Position numbers and translations under genes: made by a program. A stretch of 64,000 nt of DNA, from the NCBI GenBank assembly GCA_038373865.1, contig JAXGGA010002260.1, forward strand, positions 1 to 64,000. The letters are read 5' to 3'. Numbering within the stretch: position 1 is the stretch's first letter; each line of letters begins with the position of its first letter. The DNA is from Uloborus plumipes. Lineage: Eukaryota > Arthropoda > Arachnida > Araneae > Uloboridae. The notes beneath the pieces are model-generated. The model worked only from the letters and a program-made list of their open reading frames with translations, was not told the DNA's origin and did not search any database. Shown piece by piece: positions 9,409-21,107 of this stretch.

Positions 9409-11979
9409 CATTAGGGCGTATCACGAAAAACTTTTTTTGGAAATTCAAAATTTCAAGTTGATAAAAAAGTCACTATATTCACATAGTTACCAAAAAAAAT
9501 ATTTTTAAATTGAAAAATATTTGATATGCCGGGATCACCTTGAAGTTTCAAGTTTTTCAGTAAAAACGATGATTTTTTCAAAAAATGTATGTGTAAAGCA
9601 AAACTAATTATTTAAGTGCAAAAATAGACTACTTAAGGAGTAATCTATCACTAAAAAATGCATTCGAGCTAAAATTTAACTTTTAGGCTTCCAGAAATAG
9701 TTATGAAAAAACCTCACATTTTTGCCAGTCAGTCATACACTAGGTGGCCAAAAGTATCCGGACACTTTCAAAAATTCACATTTTTACATATAGCTCGAAA
9801 AATAAGTGATCAATTGTTCTTTAACTTTAGTCATACAAAATATAGGCTTCACCGAACATTTCCAAGTTGAAATTAAATTACCCTTTCATTTGGGGGACGA
9901 CAAGAAGGGGGGTTGAAAGTAAAACCGCTTTTTGACCATAACTCTTCGAAAATAGCTCGGAATAAGCTATAAATTTCAGTAATTAATTAGCATAATATGT
10001 ATAATTACTGAAAAATTTTTATGAACGTACCACTCTTACTTTTGAAGATATGAAACATTTTTTAAAAAATGGCAATTTTATTTGAAGGGTTTTTGCTCAT
10101 AACACGCAGAGTTTTTGATCAAACCTTATCAAAACTTCAGGAAAAATGACAAAATACAAGAGAAAGAACATAGTAAAACGGTAAATAAAAATATTAAAAA
10201 TCCGATGAGATATGAACGTTAAAAGGAAATAATTTTTCACGGCGCATGCGCGAACGACAGAAATTTATAACTACAAAAATATTGTAGCCTGGTTTATACT
10301 GCATCTTATAAAAAAAGTTCCAGTTGAATATCGTAAAAATTGAAAAAGATATCAGCGATCTAGTGAGCTGTATTTCATTCATTCGCAGACAATACATAAA
10401 AAGTCAGGGTCTGTCCACAAAGAGCTATTTTTAAATTAAAGGTTATTGCGTTATCGTTCAAAACCAACGTTTCAGGGGGTGTCCGGATGCTTTTGGCCAC
10501 CTACGTATAAGGTCTTTTTGGCCGAATAGGCGAAATGTGACTTCTATGCCGAATATAAATTTTCAAACTGTATACAATTTAACATTGAAGAAAATGCTCA
10601 ATTGTCACCACACTATTTGTGGAGAACCCCTTGCCATTTATGTATTGTTTGCGAATGAATGAATTACAGCTCACTAGATCGCTGATATCTTTTTCAATTT
10701 TTACGATATTCAACTGGAACTTTTTTTATAAGATGCAGTATAAACCAGGCTACAATATTTTTGTAGTTATAAATTTCTGTCGTTCGCGCTTGCGCCGTGA
10801 AAAATTATTTCCTTTTAACGTTCACATCTCATCGGATTTTTAATATTTTTATTTACCGTTTTAGTATGTTCTTTCTCTTGTATTTTGTCATTTTTCCTGA
10901 CGTTTTGTTAAGGTTTGATCAAAAACTCTGCGTGTTATGAGCAAAAACCCTTCAAATAAAATTGCCATTTTTTAAAAAATGTTTCATATCTTTGGAAGTA
11001 ATAGTGGTACGTTCATAAAAATTTGTACAGTAATTATACATAGTATGCTAATTAATTACTGAAATTTATAGCTTATTCCGAGCTATTTTCGAAGAGTTAT
11101 GGTCAAAAAGCGGTTTTACTTTCAATCCCCCTTCTTGTCGTCCCCCAAGTGAAAGGGTAATTTAATTTCAACTTGGAAATGTTCGGTGAAGCGTATATTT
11201 TGTATGACTAAAGTTAAAGAACAATTGATCACTTATTTTTCGAGCTATATGTAAAAATGTGAATTTTCGAAAGTGTCCGGATACTTTTGGCCACCTAGTG
11301 TATTTTTAGAATATTTATCCATAGTGTGTATTACGAAAAATTTTTTTTGGAAATTTAAAATTTCAAGTTGATTAAAAGTGGTCACTATATTCATTGTTAC
11401 TAAAACAATTATTTTAAAATTGAAAAATATTTAGGTCTACCGGGTTAGGTCTACCGTTTCTAGTTTTTTAGTAAAAACGGGGATTTTTTTAAAAAACGTA
11501 TAAATTATGTATAAAGCAAAGTAATTGTTTGAGTGGAAAAATGAATCAATCTCGATATTTCAAAGCGCTGTGCTTCAATGTTTGTACTATTAATACAAAA
11601 ATAAGAATGATTCTGCAGGATGGGTAAATATTCTAAAAATATGACTGACTAGCAAAAATGTGAGGTTTTTCATAACTATTTCTGGAAACCTAAAAGTTAA
11701 ATTTTAGCTCCAATGCATTTTTTAGTGATAGATAACTCCATAATAAGTCCATTTTTGCACTTAAATAATTATGTTTGCCTTACACATAATTTATACAGTT
11801 TTAAAAAAAGAATCATCGTTTTTACTAAAAAACTTGAAACTTCAAGGTGATCCCGGCATATCTAAATATTTTTTTATTTCAAAATAATTTTTCTGGTAAC
11901 TATGTGAATATAGTGACAACTTTTTATCAACTTGAAATTTTGAATTTCCAAAAAACGTTTTTCGTGATACACCCTAATG
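9409..11979. mobile_element. Outer foldback element with TA target duplication
   Basis: The left end CATTAGGGCGTATCACGAAA and the right end TTTCGTGATACACCCTAATG are inverted repeats bounded by TA (9407-9408 and 11980-11981). The arms remain alignable for more than 300 bp. The left arm is 9409-9737 continued at 11301-11320, and its mirror lies at about 11610-11979. The loop at 11325-11530 carries a third, direct and diverged copy of the arm beginning TAGTGTGTATTACGAAAAA. No transposase is present. TA duplication points to Tc1/mariner-type mobilisation. It is split by the inner foldback. Confidence 0.8.
9738..11300. mobile_element. Inner foldback element nested in the outer one
   Basis: It starts CACTAGGTGGCCAAAAGTAT and ends with the inverted copy, with TA on both sides (9736-9737 and 11301-11302). 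The arms, about 9738-10400 and 10620-11300, are near-identical mirrors, including paired short ORFs of opposite orientation that encode the same peptide. A third terminus (GGGTGTCCGGATGCTTTTGG, near 10480-10503) shows that 9738-10503 is itself a bounded 766-bp element. The palindrome may thus have arisen from two inverted copies. No transposase is present. Confidence 0.82.
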
Positions 11980-13503
11980 TATATATATTGCGTACATAGA
12001 TAGATACATATGCATGTTGACCTTTTTTGAGATTTGAAAAAACCATTGAACTTGCGACAGTTCCAATTACCGACAACTCTGTACATAAGTAGCAACATAT
12101 ATTAGCCCTGTTTATATGAGATTTGAATTCGGACGATTCAAAAAATATTTTCTGACGATTTAAAAATACACACGTAATTATTTAAGTTGTCACTTCAGTC
12201 GACTCTCCCAGAGTGCCACTGGTTTTTTTTTTTCCTTCTTTTCTGTAAGAACATTGAACTCATAACTCGCTTTTTTTAAAGGTTTTAAAATGTAATTGCA
12301 TCTTCGAAGCCTAATCTGATCTAACCAAGAAATAATACGATAGTGCAATAATGAAGAAAAAAACCAATCTAAATGAATAACAATCTAAAGATAATAGAAA
12401 ACCATGTTTTTGGACCCAAAAATTATTTGACAAAGGCCTTCGACTCTGACTCCTTTTTACCCCAAAATCAGCCCGACTCCGACTCCCTGTGATTATCACC
12501 TACAGATGCACAGAGCCTAACATCTATGCCTGTCGGGATTGAAATAATTTCGGAGAACCAAAATTTCGAATAATTGGTCAAATAATAAGACATATTTTTA
12601 ACAATACCAAAACGACTGAAATGTACTTTTTTTTTTAACGGGAGAGCGTTTTACAGCTGATATAAGTTTTTGAACGAATTTAGTAATGAATAGATTGATT
12701 TTAAAAATACTGTGTGTGCAGAGATTTTTTTTACACCTTATCCAAAACTGATGCGTGTTTAAAAATTGTTAAATTTTTCTTAATTTTCATTTTATTATTT
12801 ATCGCCTTCCAATAAGGAAAGTGGGTCACCCTCGTCATTTTGCAAGTAATTGAATTGTTAAAAATATTTAAAGCATTGTTTTAAGAAATAACACTGGACT
12901 TTTAGGAATAATGTCTAAGATCAACTAAATTACCAAGTTTAAAATATTTTGTTTCAAAACTTTTGTATAAGGCTTTAAAAACGAACTGTTCAAAAAAGGG
13001 GTCCCACTTACCCCGACCAAATGTACCAAAAAACTAAAATTAGATTACTTATTTGCCGAAAATAATAATCCAAGGTCGATTACAAAGTTGACCATTTTCC
13101 CGCAAATCTGTCGTTTCCAAAACAAGAGCATTTTGTGTAAACGCGCCATTGTTAATCTCCGCTAAATGGTCAGTTAAATTAACAGAGCGAAAACTGATCC
13201 CATATGGCCAGCCAATATCATAAGGAGGTGTCTTTGTAAAACGCCATATGTGCCGAAATCTGTCGCTTTTTGGGAAAACAATGACTAAAAAATTACACAT
13301 CACGCACTCGAATGACCACTGAACCTGTGCCGATCGTTAGAAAGTAGAACAGAAGAAACAATTGCCCACCGCATGGAAAAATGGCGGGGGAGGGGGGAGT
13401 TGACTGCTCATTAGACATGTCAGACTTCATGTGAATGTTGTAGTACGATTGAGGTAACAGACTTTGTTAAATCACTTCCTAAATGTATATTAAATATATT
13501 TCA
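11980..13503. other. AT-rich DNA with a hAT fragment
   Basis: Includes a fragment at about 12430-12490 with GACTCCGACTCCCTG, related to the element at 5405. Otherwise only short ORFs; one at 13049-13303 on the minus strand (84 codons) has no recognised domain. Confidence 0.45.
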
Positions 13504-13770
13504 CTAGCTGATGACTCGGCGAACTCTGTTCCGCCTTAAAGGCGCTCCGGAAGCTACCAAAACGTGTGCTTCATGTCGCTCAGCCAAGTGCCAAAAAAGG
13601 CTTAGTCAATAAGACATTTTTTCTATTTATGTAACTGACACACATAAATTATAGCCTATGTCCGTCTTCTGGCTCAAAGCAACCTACCTACCAATTTTTA
13701 GCCATATCGGTACAGCCGTTCTTGAGTTATAAATAGTGTAACTAACACGACTTTCTTTTATATATATAGA
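13504..13770 (-). mobile_element. Short non-autonomous Helitron, minus strand
   Basis: Read on the minus strand it starts TCTATATATATAAAAGAAAG followed by TCGTGTTAGTTAC, as the Helitron at 54521 does. It ends with GGCGGAACAGAGTTCGCC, a hairpin, then CTAG. It lies between A and T with no target duplication, as Helitrons do (5' TC, 3' CTRR, A|T target). It has no coding capacity. Its body shares the CGGAAGCT…GTGTGCTT..TGTCGCTCAGCCA segment with the copies at 47516 and 54521. Confidence 0.85.
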
Positions 13771-14819
13771 TTTTATTTAGAAATATGGGAATTTCAGAAA
13801 TGTGATGTGTTCAGAATCAGTCGACGCATTGTGATATTTTAAAAAGTTTGTCATATAGGAGTGTGTGACAATAGAAGTAGCATATTCCAGTACTCAATGC
13901 AGGAAAAAAAAGAGAACTAAGACTATGACTTGGGGAGGCGAATTTCACTTATACAATGATAAGAGATATTAACTCTAGGAAATTTGTATTTGATAACATT
14001 TCGTAAAGAACGATAATCTTACATCATTATTTTATCATTTTATAGGTTTTCTGACAATTTTGGTTAAACTTTCACTCATTGAATCTTTTCACAGACAGTA
14101 AGACCAGCTATTAAGATTATGTTTTGTAAGCTCTGTTCCACTATTTTCATCATATAGCTGCGTTTTCATGAACTGAAAAACACCCAAGTTTGTTTCCTAA
14201 CACTTTCCTGCAATTTTCATTACTAATTATGCTGTATTAATCTGGTTTTCTCTAATTTTAATGAATTTATAATAATGAAGCTGGACTACTTACAACACAT
14301 GGGGGAAAAACTATAGAAAAATTCGCATCCTTTTATTTCAAACTGATGCGAAAACAGGATCTTAAACACAAGTGAAAGTTCAATGAGTTGATATTTTAAA
14401 ACAAACATTTTTGATTGCTTTATGGCTGTAATCTTCTTTAGTAGAGGCACTTTTGTAACACTTTTGTAAAAGAGTTCATAAAAGATTAAGACATTGTAAG
14501 ATAGAGTTCTCGGATTAAACATTAGAAAAAGGTTTGGGAATCCAAAATTTTAGAATAATATTTGTAAATAAAAGCAGGAGTTTATAAGCAGCTCCATATT
14601 CAAAGTAAATTAATTTCACCTTTAACTAATCAATAATTATGGCTAATAAAGGAAACAAATCGATTTAAAGATTAGTTCCTTTTTTATAAAATTTATGATG
14701 CTGGTAATTTTTGTCCTATAAATTCAAATACCGATCCCTGATTGCAGTAAGCTCCACTTGAAGCATATAAACATTTTTTTTTTTCAAACAAGATTAATTT
14801 TAGCAAATACGCCATGGTG
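13771..14819. other. AT-rich DNA without recognised genes
   Basis: The minus-strand ORF at 14286-14522 (78 codons) is AT-driven with no domain. No repeat boundaries identified. Confidence 0.5.
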
Positions 14820-15120
14820 CTTGAAATGTATCAGTTTCGTTATTCCCGGGCCGGTGCGCTCGACGCAAAAAGTGAACATATGGGCCTCTCTTCTCAGATA
14901 ATGCCGCGTCGCACGTACGCAGTTCGCCCCCCCCCCCTTAACCCCCCCCATATGAATGGGGTCGTCGCAAGTGTGTCCCACCACCGGGGGTGGGCCACCT
15001 CCCCCGAAATAACCGTAAGATGTTCCTCTGGTGTTTACCAATATTGTAATCCTCTCAGGTTGGGGGGTTACATCTGCTCCCTTGTTGCGTACTTGCTGAG
15101 CTAATTACTGCAGGCTACCG
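14820..15120. other. GC-rich island of unknown origin
   Basis: This is a sharply GC-richer stretch with CpGs and long C runs (14920-14950) in AT-rich surroundings. Two overlapping ORFs on opposite strands (96 and 85 codons) come from the composition and contain no recognisable domain. There is no B box (GGTTCGANTCC) and I could not find terminal inverted repeats. An old mobile-element insert is most likely. Confidence 0.35.
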
Positions 15121-15526
15121 ATAAACGGAAGTCGTTGTAACGAACATATGATATTCTCCGAGAAGCTGCCTCGGAGTTTGGAGCTATTTATCACATCTTT
15201 TATCAGGAAATGGATCGTTTTTTTCTTGTTCCAAATTGTACTGAAAATGATAGTTTGTCAAAATTTAACTAAGTGGTGTTTGTATAAGGATTTGAATTGT
15301 AATAAGGATAAAAATTTGAAAAAAAAAAAAAAAAAAACGAAAAAAGCTATTTCAGTTGAAAAAAAAACATTAGCGTGAATTATTCAGCCATTCGAATTTT
15401 TCCAGCACAATATTTTGGCAAGAAAAAAATCCGTTAGCCAATTAAAAACTTTGAAAAAGATATATTAACTCCATTAACCAGTTGCTTACATTTCGCTATG
15501 ATACACATACACATATTTAACTTTTA

Positions 15527-15699
15527 ACACAATCCCGCTTATTAGAATATCGGTTAAAGGAATATACCGCTTAATATAATACATTTTCAATGTACCAAAT
15601 CATTGTACTGCATTATTTTCATCCCGGATAATGGAATATCCCGCTTTTTAGAAAAAATTTTCGTGGCAAAATGGCTATTCCATTAAGCGGGTTCGACTG
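15527..15699. mobile_element. pogo/Tigger-like MITE
   Basis: The right end, read inward, is CAGTCGAACCCGCTTAATGG next to TA (15700-15701). The left end ACACAATCCCGCTTATTAGA is its diverged partner next to TA (15525-15526). CAGT..AACC…TTA.. termini with TA duplications are typical of pogo/Tigger elements. About 173 bp, no coding capacity. Confidence 0.6.
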
Positions 15700-16192
15700 T
15701 ATTTCGGCATTTTAATCCTTTATTTTTTTACTGATTTTATTTTACCATTATTATTACCGTCAAACAATCACAGGATTTAGATAGAAGTAGATACCATTAC
15801 AATAAAATGTAAAAGGCACAAAGTAGGTGAACAACGTATGAAATACCAAATTTTAAATAAATTCCGACTCGTGTGTCATGATTTAAGGAAACCCTTGGGG
15901 CAGGGGGCGTCTTGCATTTTTCATAAACATTTCCAAAAGACTGTTACATAAAGGGATTCCTCGCTTAGTGCAACTTCATGTGCTGCATAGCCCACTGCTA
16001 CAAAATACAGTTTTTAAAACCTTTTTGTTCTTAAATAATGCGCTCGATCTTCCTACTAGATTTCTTATACTGTCAGCTCCACTTAGAGCATCAGCAAGTC
16101 ATTTAGCCTACGTTATTCAACTACTCCGGGAAAGTTTAATTTGGTAACATATGTATTTAAATCAAAAAATAAAAGTTCATAATAAGTAATTA

Positions 16193-16801
16193 CAGTGCCC
16201 GTCGCTCATTAAAATCACATTTGTTCTGAGGATATTTGATTTCACTAAGCGGCTGATTTTATAAACCGGCAGATATAAAATTACAAAAAGGAAAGGTTTT
16301 AAAGTTTTCACAAAATAAAAAATAAATTAATTACTATCAATATTTTACACTCAGTTAATTAAAACACAGTTCGAATTTAACTCAAATGTAAAAAGTAATT
16401 TTTTTAAATTACACAAGGGTATTAAAATATTGACTTATTGTTGTTTGAGAAATAGAATTTTAAAGTAAAGATCATTCTTAAATCTTAAGATTTAAGAATG
16501 ATCTTTACTTAACGTTTAGGCATGTTTTTCTAGCAAACGATTTTTATTCAAACTGAATGATATAAACTGTCAACCTCTGTAATCTTGAAGAGAAAGGAAA
16601 TTCTGGTTTTATTCAGACAAGTGACACCCCCCTCCTTTTTTTAACATATACTCTCCATTTGATTATATAAAACGGCGCTAATGATTTTATTAAAGGATGG
16701 TTTTAACATGTTTTGATATATTAATGATTCTGTTCTTCCAGAATTGATTTTATAAAGCGGCTGATTTTATAATCCATTGATTTTATTAGTGTCGGGCACT
16801 G
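16193..16801. mobile_element. TA-flanked MITE with central perfect palindrome
   Basis: Termini are CAGTGCCCGTCGCTCATTAA on the left and, inverted, CAGTGCCCGACACTAATAAA on the right. TA lies on both sides (16191-16192 and 16802-16803). Subterminal AAGCGGCTGATTTTATAA-type sequence is repeated at both ends. The family looks pogo/Tigger-like. No ORF. Confidence 0.8.
16463..16510. repeat. 48-bp perfect palindrome
   Basis: From AAGTAAAGATCATTCTTAAA through the centre CTTAAG (16484-16489) to TTTACTT every base pairs with its mirror, with no loop. It lies near the middle of the surrounding MITE. A perfect, spacer-less palindrome of this length is normally unstable in replication. Confidence 0.9.
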
Positions 16802-17030
16802 TATTTTAGGAGCCAAAAAACCTGAAAACAATTGAAAAACAATAAAGTGAAATACTATCTAAAATCTCTGTAAAACTGTCTTTTCTGCAGCTTTTCGCAG
16901 CGTCGCTGAAATCTCACACTAAGGTCATTTCACTCTTCGCAAGTTATTTCTTCTCCATTTTACATAAAAAATGAACTGATCGCATTTTAATTACAATTTA
17001 CATTCAAATTTGACATTTGACATTTGACAC

Positions 17031-17091
17031 CCTGAGGTCCCCCGCACCTACCGTTTGGACGGTTTATCGGTTTTAGGACCCCAGGGACATT
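17031..17091 (-). mobile_element. Truncated SINE fragment
   Basis: The sequence GAGGTCCCCCGCACCTACCG and the following GGTTTATCGGTTTTAGGACC match the distal (non-tRNA) end of the SINE at 5865-6153 in the same orientation. The tRNA-like head is missing. The repeated GACATTTGACATTTGACA just to the left may include a target duplication. Confidence 0.55.
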
Positions 17092-17109
17092 TATTAAAAA
17101 TTGAACATG

Positions 17110-17900
17110 TTACAGTGAAAGTGGACGCAGCCACACAAAATTATAAATACATAAACCTAAGAGGGATTTTTTTTTTTTTACAATGCGAAACATAAATTTT
17201 AACAAAGTTTGTATAAAATAAAACAGTGGACGCAGCCACAGAGAAAGTTTGTATAAAGTAGATAAGTAAGTTAGGTAGATGGTAAGATAGTGTGTATGGT
17301 AAGTTTAAAATTTTTGTCTAATGAAAAATGAGTAGTAATAAAGTTAAAGGAAGTATATGAAAGTAAAGTAAAAATTTATTACAAAGTACAATGTAATTGG
17401 TTATTAGAAAGTGACTTAAATTGTTTGATTGAATGTGAAAGAGGTTGGTTTGGAAGGGACAGAGTAAGTAAAGAAAGTAAGTAAAATTTTATCATTTATA
17501 GATGAATAGTTTATAAAGTAAGAAGCGTTGATGAAAAAGAAAAATCAGAGAAAGAAAAAGAAAAAGAAAATTAAAAATAGGTGAGATATAAAGTAAAGTA
17601 ATAAAAGTAGTAGGATTTTAGGAGTCTCAGTTGAAAGAAAATGTCTGAAGTATGCAGTAAGTTAAGAGAAAGTAAAGAGAATGATCAGCATTACATTAGT
17701 TTAGTGAGGTTAAAATGAAAAAGTAATTGAAGTAAAACGTAGAGTAAGGTTAAAAGTAGTACTATTTTAGGTGGCTAAATTGAAAGAAGAAATCAAAGAA
17801 ATAAAAGTAAGTTAAAAGACTGTTAGGAATAGTATGGAACAAGTTTGATGTTATCGAAATAGTAAGTAAGGTACAATTATGATGTTAATATCGAAAAAGT
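17110..17900. repeat. Purine-rich, GTAAGT-rich low-complexity tract
   Basis: About 700 bases are dominated by A and G with many GTAAG, AAGTAAAG and GAAAG repeats and almost no C on the plus strand. The phrase GTGGACGCAGCCACA occurs twice just upstream (17120-17134 and 17227-17241). No ORF. Confidence 0.6.
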
Positions 17901-18186
17901 AATGAACATTACATTTAAATTGCAATTCACGTCTTTTTTTCCCTGTTATTATTTCAAGGTTTTTTAAGTGATTAGTTGAATGTTCGTCATTTCTGCGGTG
18001 GTTACACCAGTGTGTATCAACATTTTTTGACCCGCGTACCAGTCAAAATTTCTGGAAAACATTCGCGGGATTTTTCATTATTTTCATTTATTTTAAGAAC
18101 AAAGAAAAACGTGAGCAGAAATTCCAGAGCTGTTATATACATTGTAAAAAACGAAAGTAGTTTTATAGTATAATACAGCTAATTTT

Positions 18187-18347
18187 AGAAAGAAAATAAA
18201 TACCTTTGTGCGATAGATATTAAGTTTTGATTCTTCATCCTAAAGCTCACACTTCTTGCATTGAAAAAGAGGCTCCTTGTAGCCCCGAAACACGTGTCTG
18301 CAGTGTACCTGTATATTTGTGCATCTCTAACGTTGGATTTAAACTTA
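18187..18347 (+). repeat. Hammerhead-like stem-loop element, copy 2
   Basis: The core at about 18262-18300 reads TTGAAAAAGAGGCTCCTTGT, AGCC, CCGAAACACGTGTCTGCAG: a stem GGCT/AGCC between two conserved single-strand blocks. The 5' outer segment (AAAGAAAATAAATACCTTTG) is the reverse complement of the outer right flank of the copy at 53529-53689, so both belong to one foldback family. ACAGCTAATTTT flanks it at 18175-18186 and 18348-18359; this could be a 12-bp target duplication or part of the family sequence. Confidence 0.55.
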
Positions 18348-18359
18348 ACAGCTAATTTT

Positions 18360-18660
18360 GTTGTAAAAAGGGTAAAAATTGCTAATTTTACACTAACTGT
18401 AAAATTACCCATTTTACAGTACTAAACGGTACAATTGCTAATTTTACAGTTTATTACCGCGCACTTTACAGTTCTAAACTGTAACCTCTGCTGCCAGTAC
18501 TGTTGTTTTTACAGTATAATACAGCTAAATTTTACTGCAATAAACTGTAAAATTGTTAACTTTACAGTAAGAAGCTGTAAAATTGCTGGTTTTGCAGTTT
18601 ATTACGGTACATTTTAGAGTTTTAAATTGGAACCTCGGCTGCCAGTATTATACTGTGAAA
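18360..18660. repeat. Imperfect repeats of an ACTGTAAAA motif
   Basis: ACTGTAAAATT, GCTAATTTTACAGT and their inversions recur many times. A roughly 130-150-bp unit containing TTTACAGTT.TAAACTGTAACC and GCTGCCAGTA is present twice (about 18450-18500 and 18590-18650). Confidence 0.6.
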
Positions 18661-19100
18661 ACAACACTTTATTGTTCATGAACAAAGAAAAATATTTTAT
18701 CGAGGATTTCCAAGAACTGGCCTAATTTTTTTGCGGGCCAGTGCCGGTCCGCACGTTGCGAATTACTATGTTACATGAAAAGAATTGCTTTGCTTATCTT
18801 TCAAACCCATAACGTAACATTGTGCTCTCTTTTCATCAATTAGAATTAGATTAAATAAAATTTTGTTATAAATAAAGTAGGCATCAGAAATACATTAAAA
18901 ATACCAATTTAATATGACGAATAAAATTTTTCTTAATCAAGAAAGCACGGCATTCTTTCACTTTTTTTTTTTTGAAAAGTTTGTTTTTCTCTTTCCGAGG
19001 TTTCTCTCATTCTCTATTATTAATTACTCCATTTTCCTAATAGTTACGGCTGTATTTGTTTACATTTTATATCTATTTAGATTTTTTTCTCACTAAAGAT

Positions 19101-20062
19101 TAGGGATGCACCGATTAATCGGCAGTACCGATTAATCAGCCATAATCGGACACTTTGCCGATTATTAATAATCGGGCTAACTTTGCCGATTAATCGGTGG
19201 AAAAAATATTTCTAATACTATTTTTTAAAGTACACCTTCACTAAAAAACTGTGATGAATAATTTCTGTACCTCAGAACCAGAATGACGTAAGTCCAAAAA
19301 TGGCCATTTTCACTTTTTTGCTTCATTGTATGTAGAATCTTATTCCACATCGACCCATTAAAACAGTATTCTATAAAACAAATTCCTTCACAATTATTTA
19401 GCAGCGTGAAAAGAGCGCGAGTCCCATCCTTTGCATGTGTCCGACAATCGTTTTTGCCCTCTACTGAAAAATGACGAAAATGGACTTACGTTAGTCTGGT
19501 TCTGAGGTACAGATTTTATTAACAGTAATAATAATCCTTACAGTTGATATGAAATTTTAAATAAATTATTTTTCCTATTTTGAATAAATATACACACAGA
19601 CAATGTTGCAACATTTCTAAGGTGTCGATACATTTCTCCTTAGATAACCTTAAATTTTCACTAAGTATAAAAGTCTTAATTTAAATGGCTACTAGTAATT
19701 GAAAAATTTAAATTAAAAGCACTCCTGAAGTAGAACGCTCACTACATACTCCCCTGATATCTTGTTTTGATTTTCATGTCTAGTTTACAAACTTAAAAAT
19801 GCGTTAATATAATATTACTGACAATAATATGAAAATTGGTTCTAAGAAATTGGATCAAATTTTGAAATTATTCTCGGAAAGTTATGGAAATGGGAAAAAA
19901 AACTAATATCAGAAAGAAATTAGTATTTCTAAAACCAGGATTGTCCAAGAAAGAAAAAAACAATGTTGGCGAAATTGGTAGCATTAAAAAAATCTTCTTT
20001 ATCATTAATCGGCTCAGACGATTAATCGATAATCGGCCAGTTTGCTTATCGGTGCATCCCTA
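19101..20062. mobile_element. hAT-type element with perfect 8-bp TSD
   Basis: It starts TAGGGATGCACCGATTAATC and ends with ATCGGTGCATCCCTA. The perfect 8-bp duplication CTAAAGAT is at 19093-19100 and 20063-20070. Subterminal CCGATTAATCGG palindromes are repeated at both ends. No transposase ORF is left. It carries a nested foldback at 19270-19507. Confidence 0.9.
19270..19507. mobile_element. Small TA-flanked foldback nested in hAT
   Basis: Ends are CCTCAGAACCAGAATGACGT and, inverted on the right, CCTCAGAACCAGACTAACGT, flanked by TA (19268-19269 and 19508-19509). The inner phrase GTAAGTCCAaaaATGG is mirrored on the right (CCATTTT..T near 19465). 238 bp, no ORF. Confidence 0.75.
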
Positions 20063-20070
20063 CTAAAGAT

Positions 20071-21107
20071 CATACTAAAAGAACATTGATAAATAGAAGT
20101 TTACTTTTCTAATTCATGCTATGATGATACACGAAGCAAATATAAAATGGTTTTAAAATCTGCACCATAAATACTAGGGTTCCTCGCTTTATGACAATTT
20201 TTTTATACTACGTGCAATATTTGCCAAAAATTGCCAATATTCCTGGACATTACAGGTTTTGTTATGTTTTATTTAAATCAAAGAATTTTTTCAATGAGAA
20301 GTATGGCCTAAAAATTCTAAGTTTTTTACGCAAAAACAAGCAAATGTTCACTAATTTTACATAGTGACAGTAGAAAGCTCATATTTTTGCATTTGAACAT
20401 TTCAAACCTCATTTAAAGTGTTTGGAGAATAAAACGGCTACGTTAAATTTTTGAAAATGCAATCTGGACAATGGTAAGAAATGGATACAGGTAAGCAAAT
20501 AAAACTCGGTACTTAAAAAAAAAAGTGTCATTAGACCGTTCACTTAACGACAAAACTAGAAAACAAAAAAGCTGCAACAAATGCCAACAGTAAAACTTTG
20601 AGCTTTAAAACCTTTAAATTTGAGTTTTGCTACATAACCCCTTCATCTCCCAAGCCCTTAAATTAACTATTCATGGAGAGAGCAAATAAACCTTCTTTGG
20701 TGCTTGAAATGGGGCGCAAATTCAGTAAAGGACACAGGGTATAGTTGTTACACATTTAAAATTTTGCTCTTTCTAATTTTCGACACTAATATTGCATATC
20801 AAAGCAAAGTTTCTGCAATGCTCTATTTTCTATGAATTAATAATTTCAAAACCTATGTTGGCATTATTTTTTTCATATAAAAGATTTTTTTTTTAATGAA
20901 TCAATTTTACTTTGCAAGGTTCAAGTTGATGAACAAATAACATGACTGCTATGTTATCGATGTGATGTAAATATTTAATATTTGTTTTCAAAGAAATATT
21001 TCAGAAAAAGTTTGAAGTATTCATCCGAGTTAGATGCTAAATAAAAGGTTTGTATAATAAGTATATCCATCTACTAAGAAATAGGCTCTATGTGAATTAT
21101 ATTTTTA
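20071..21107. other. AT-rich DNA without recognised genes
   Basis: Nothing beyond low-complexity AT-rich sequence. Confidence 0.55.

Noticed and set aside
10194..10843. Two ORFs encoding almost the same 67-74-residue peptide on opposite strands
   Set aside because: They are mirror images created by the palindromic arms of the inner foldback, not two genes.
14784..15104. 96- and 85-codon ORFs on opposite strands
   Set aside because: Both stem from GC-rich composition and C runs; neither has a domain.
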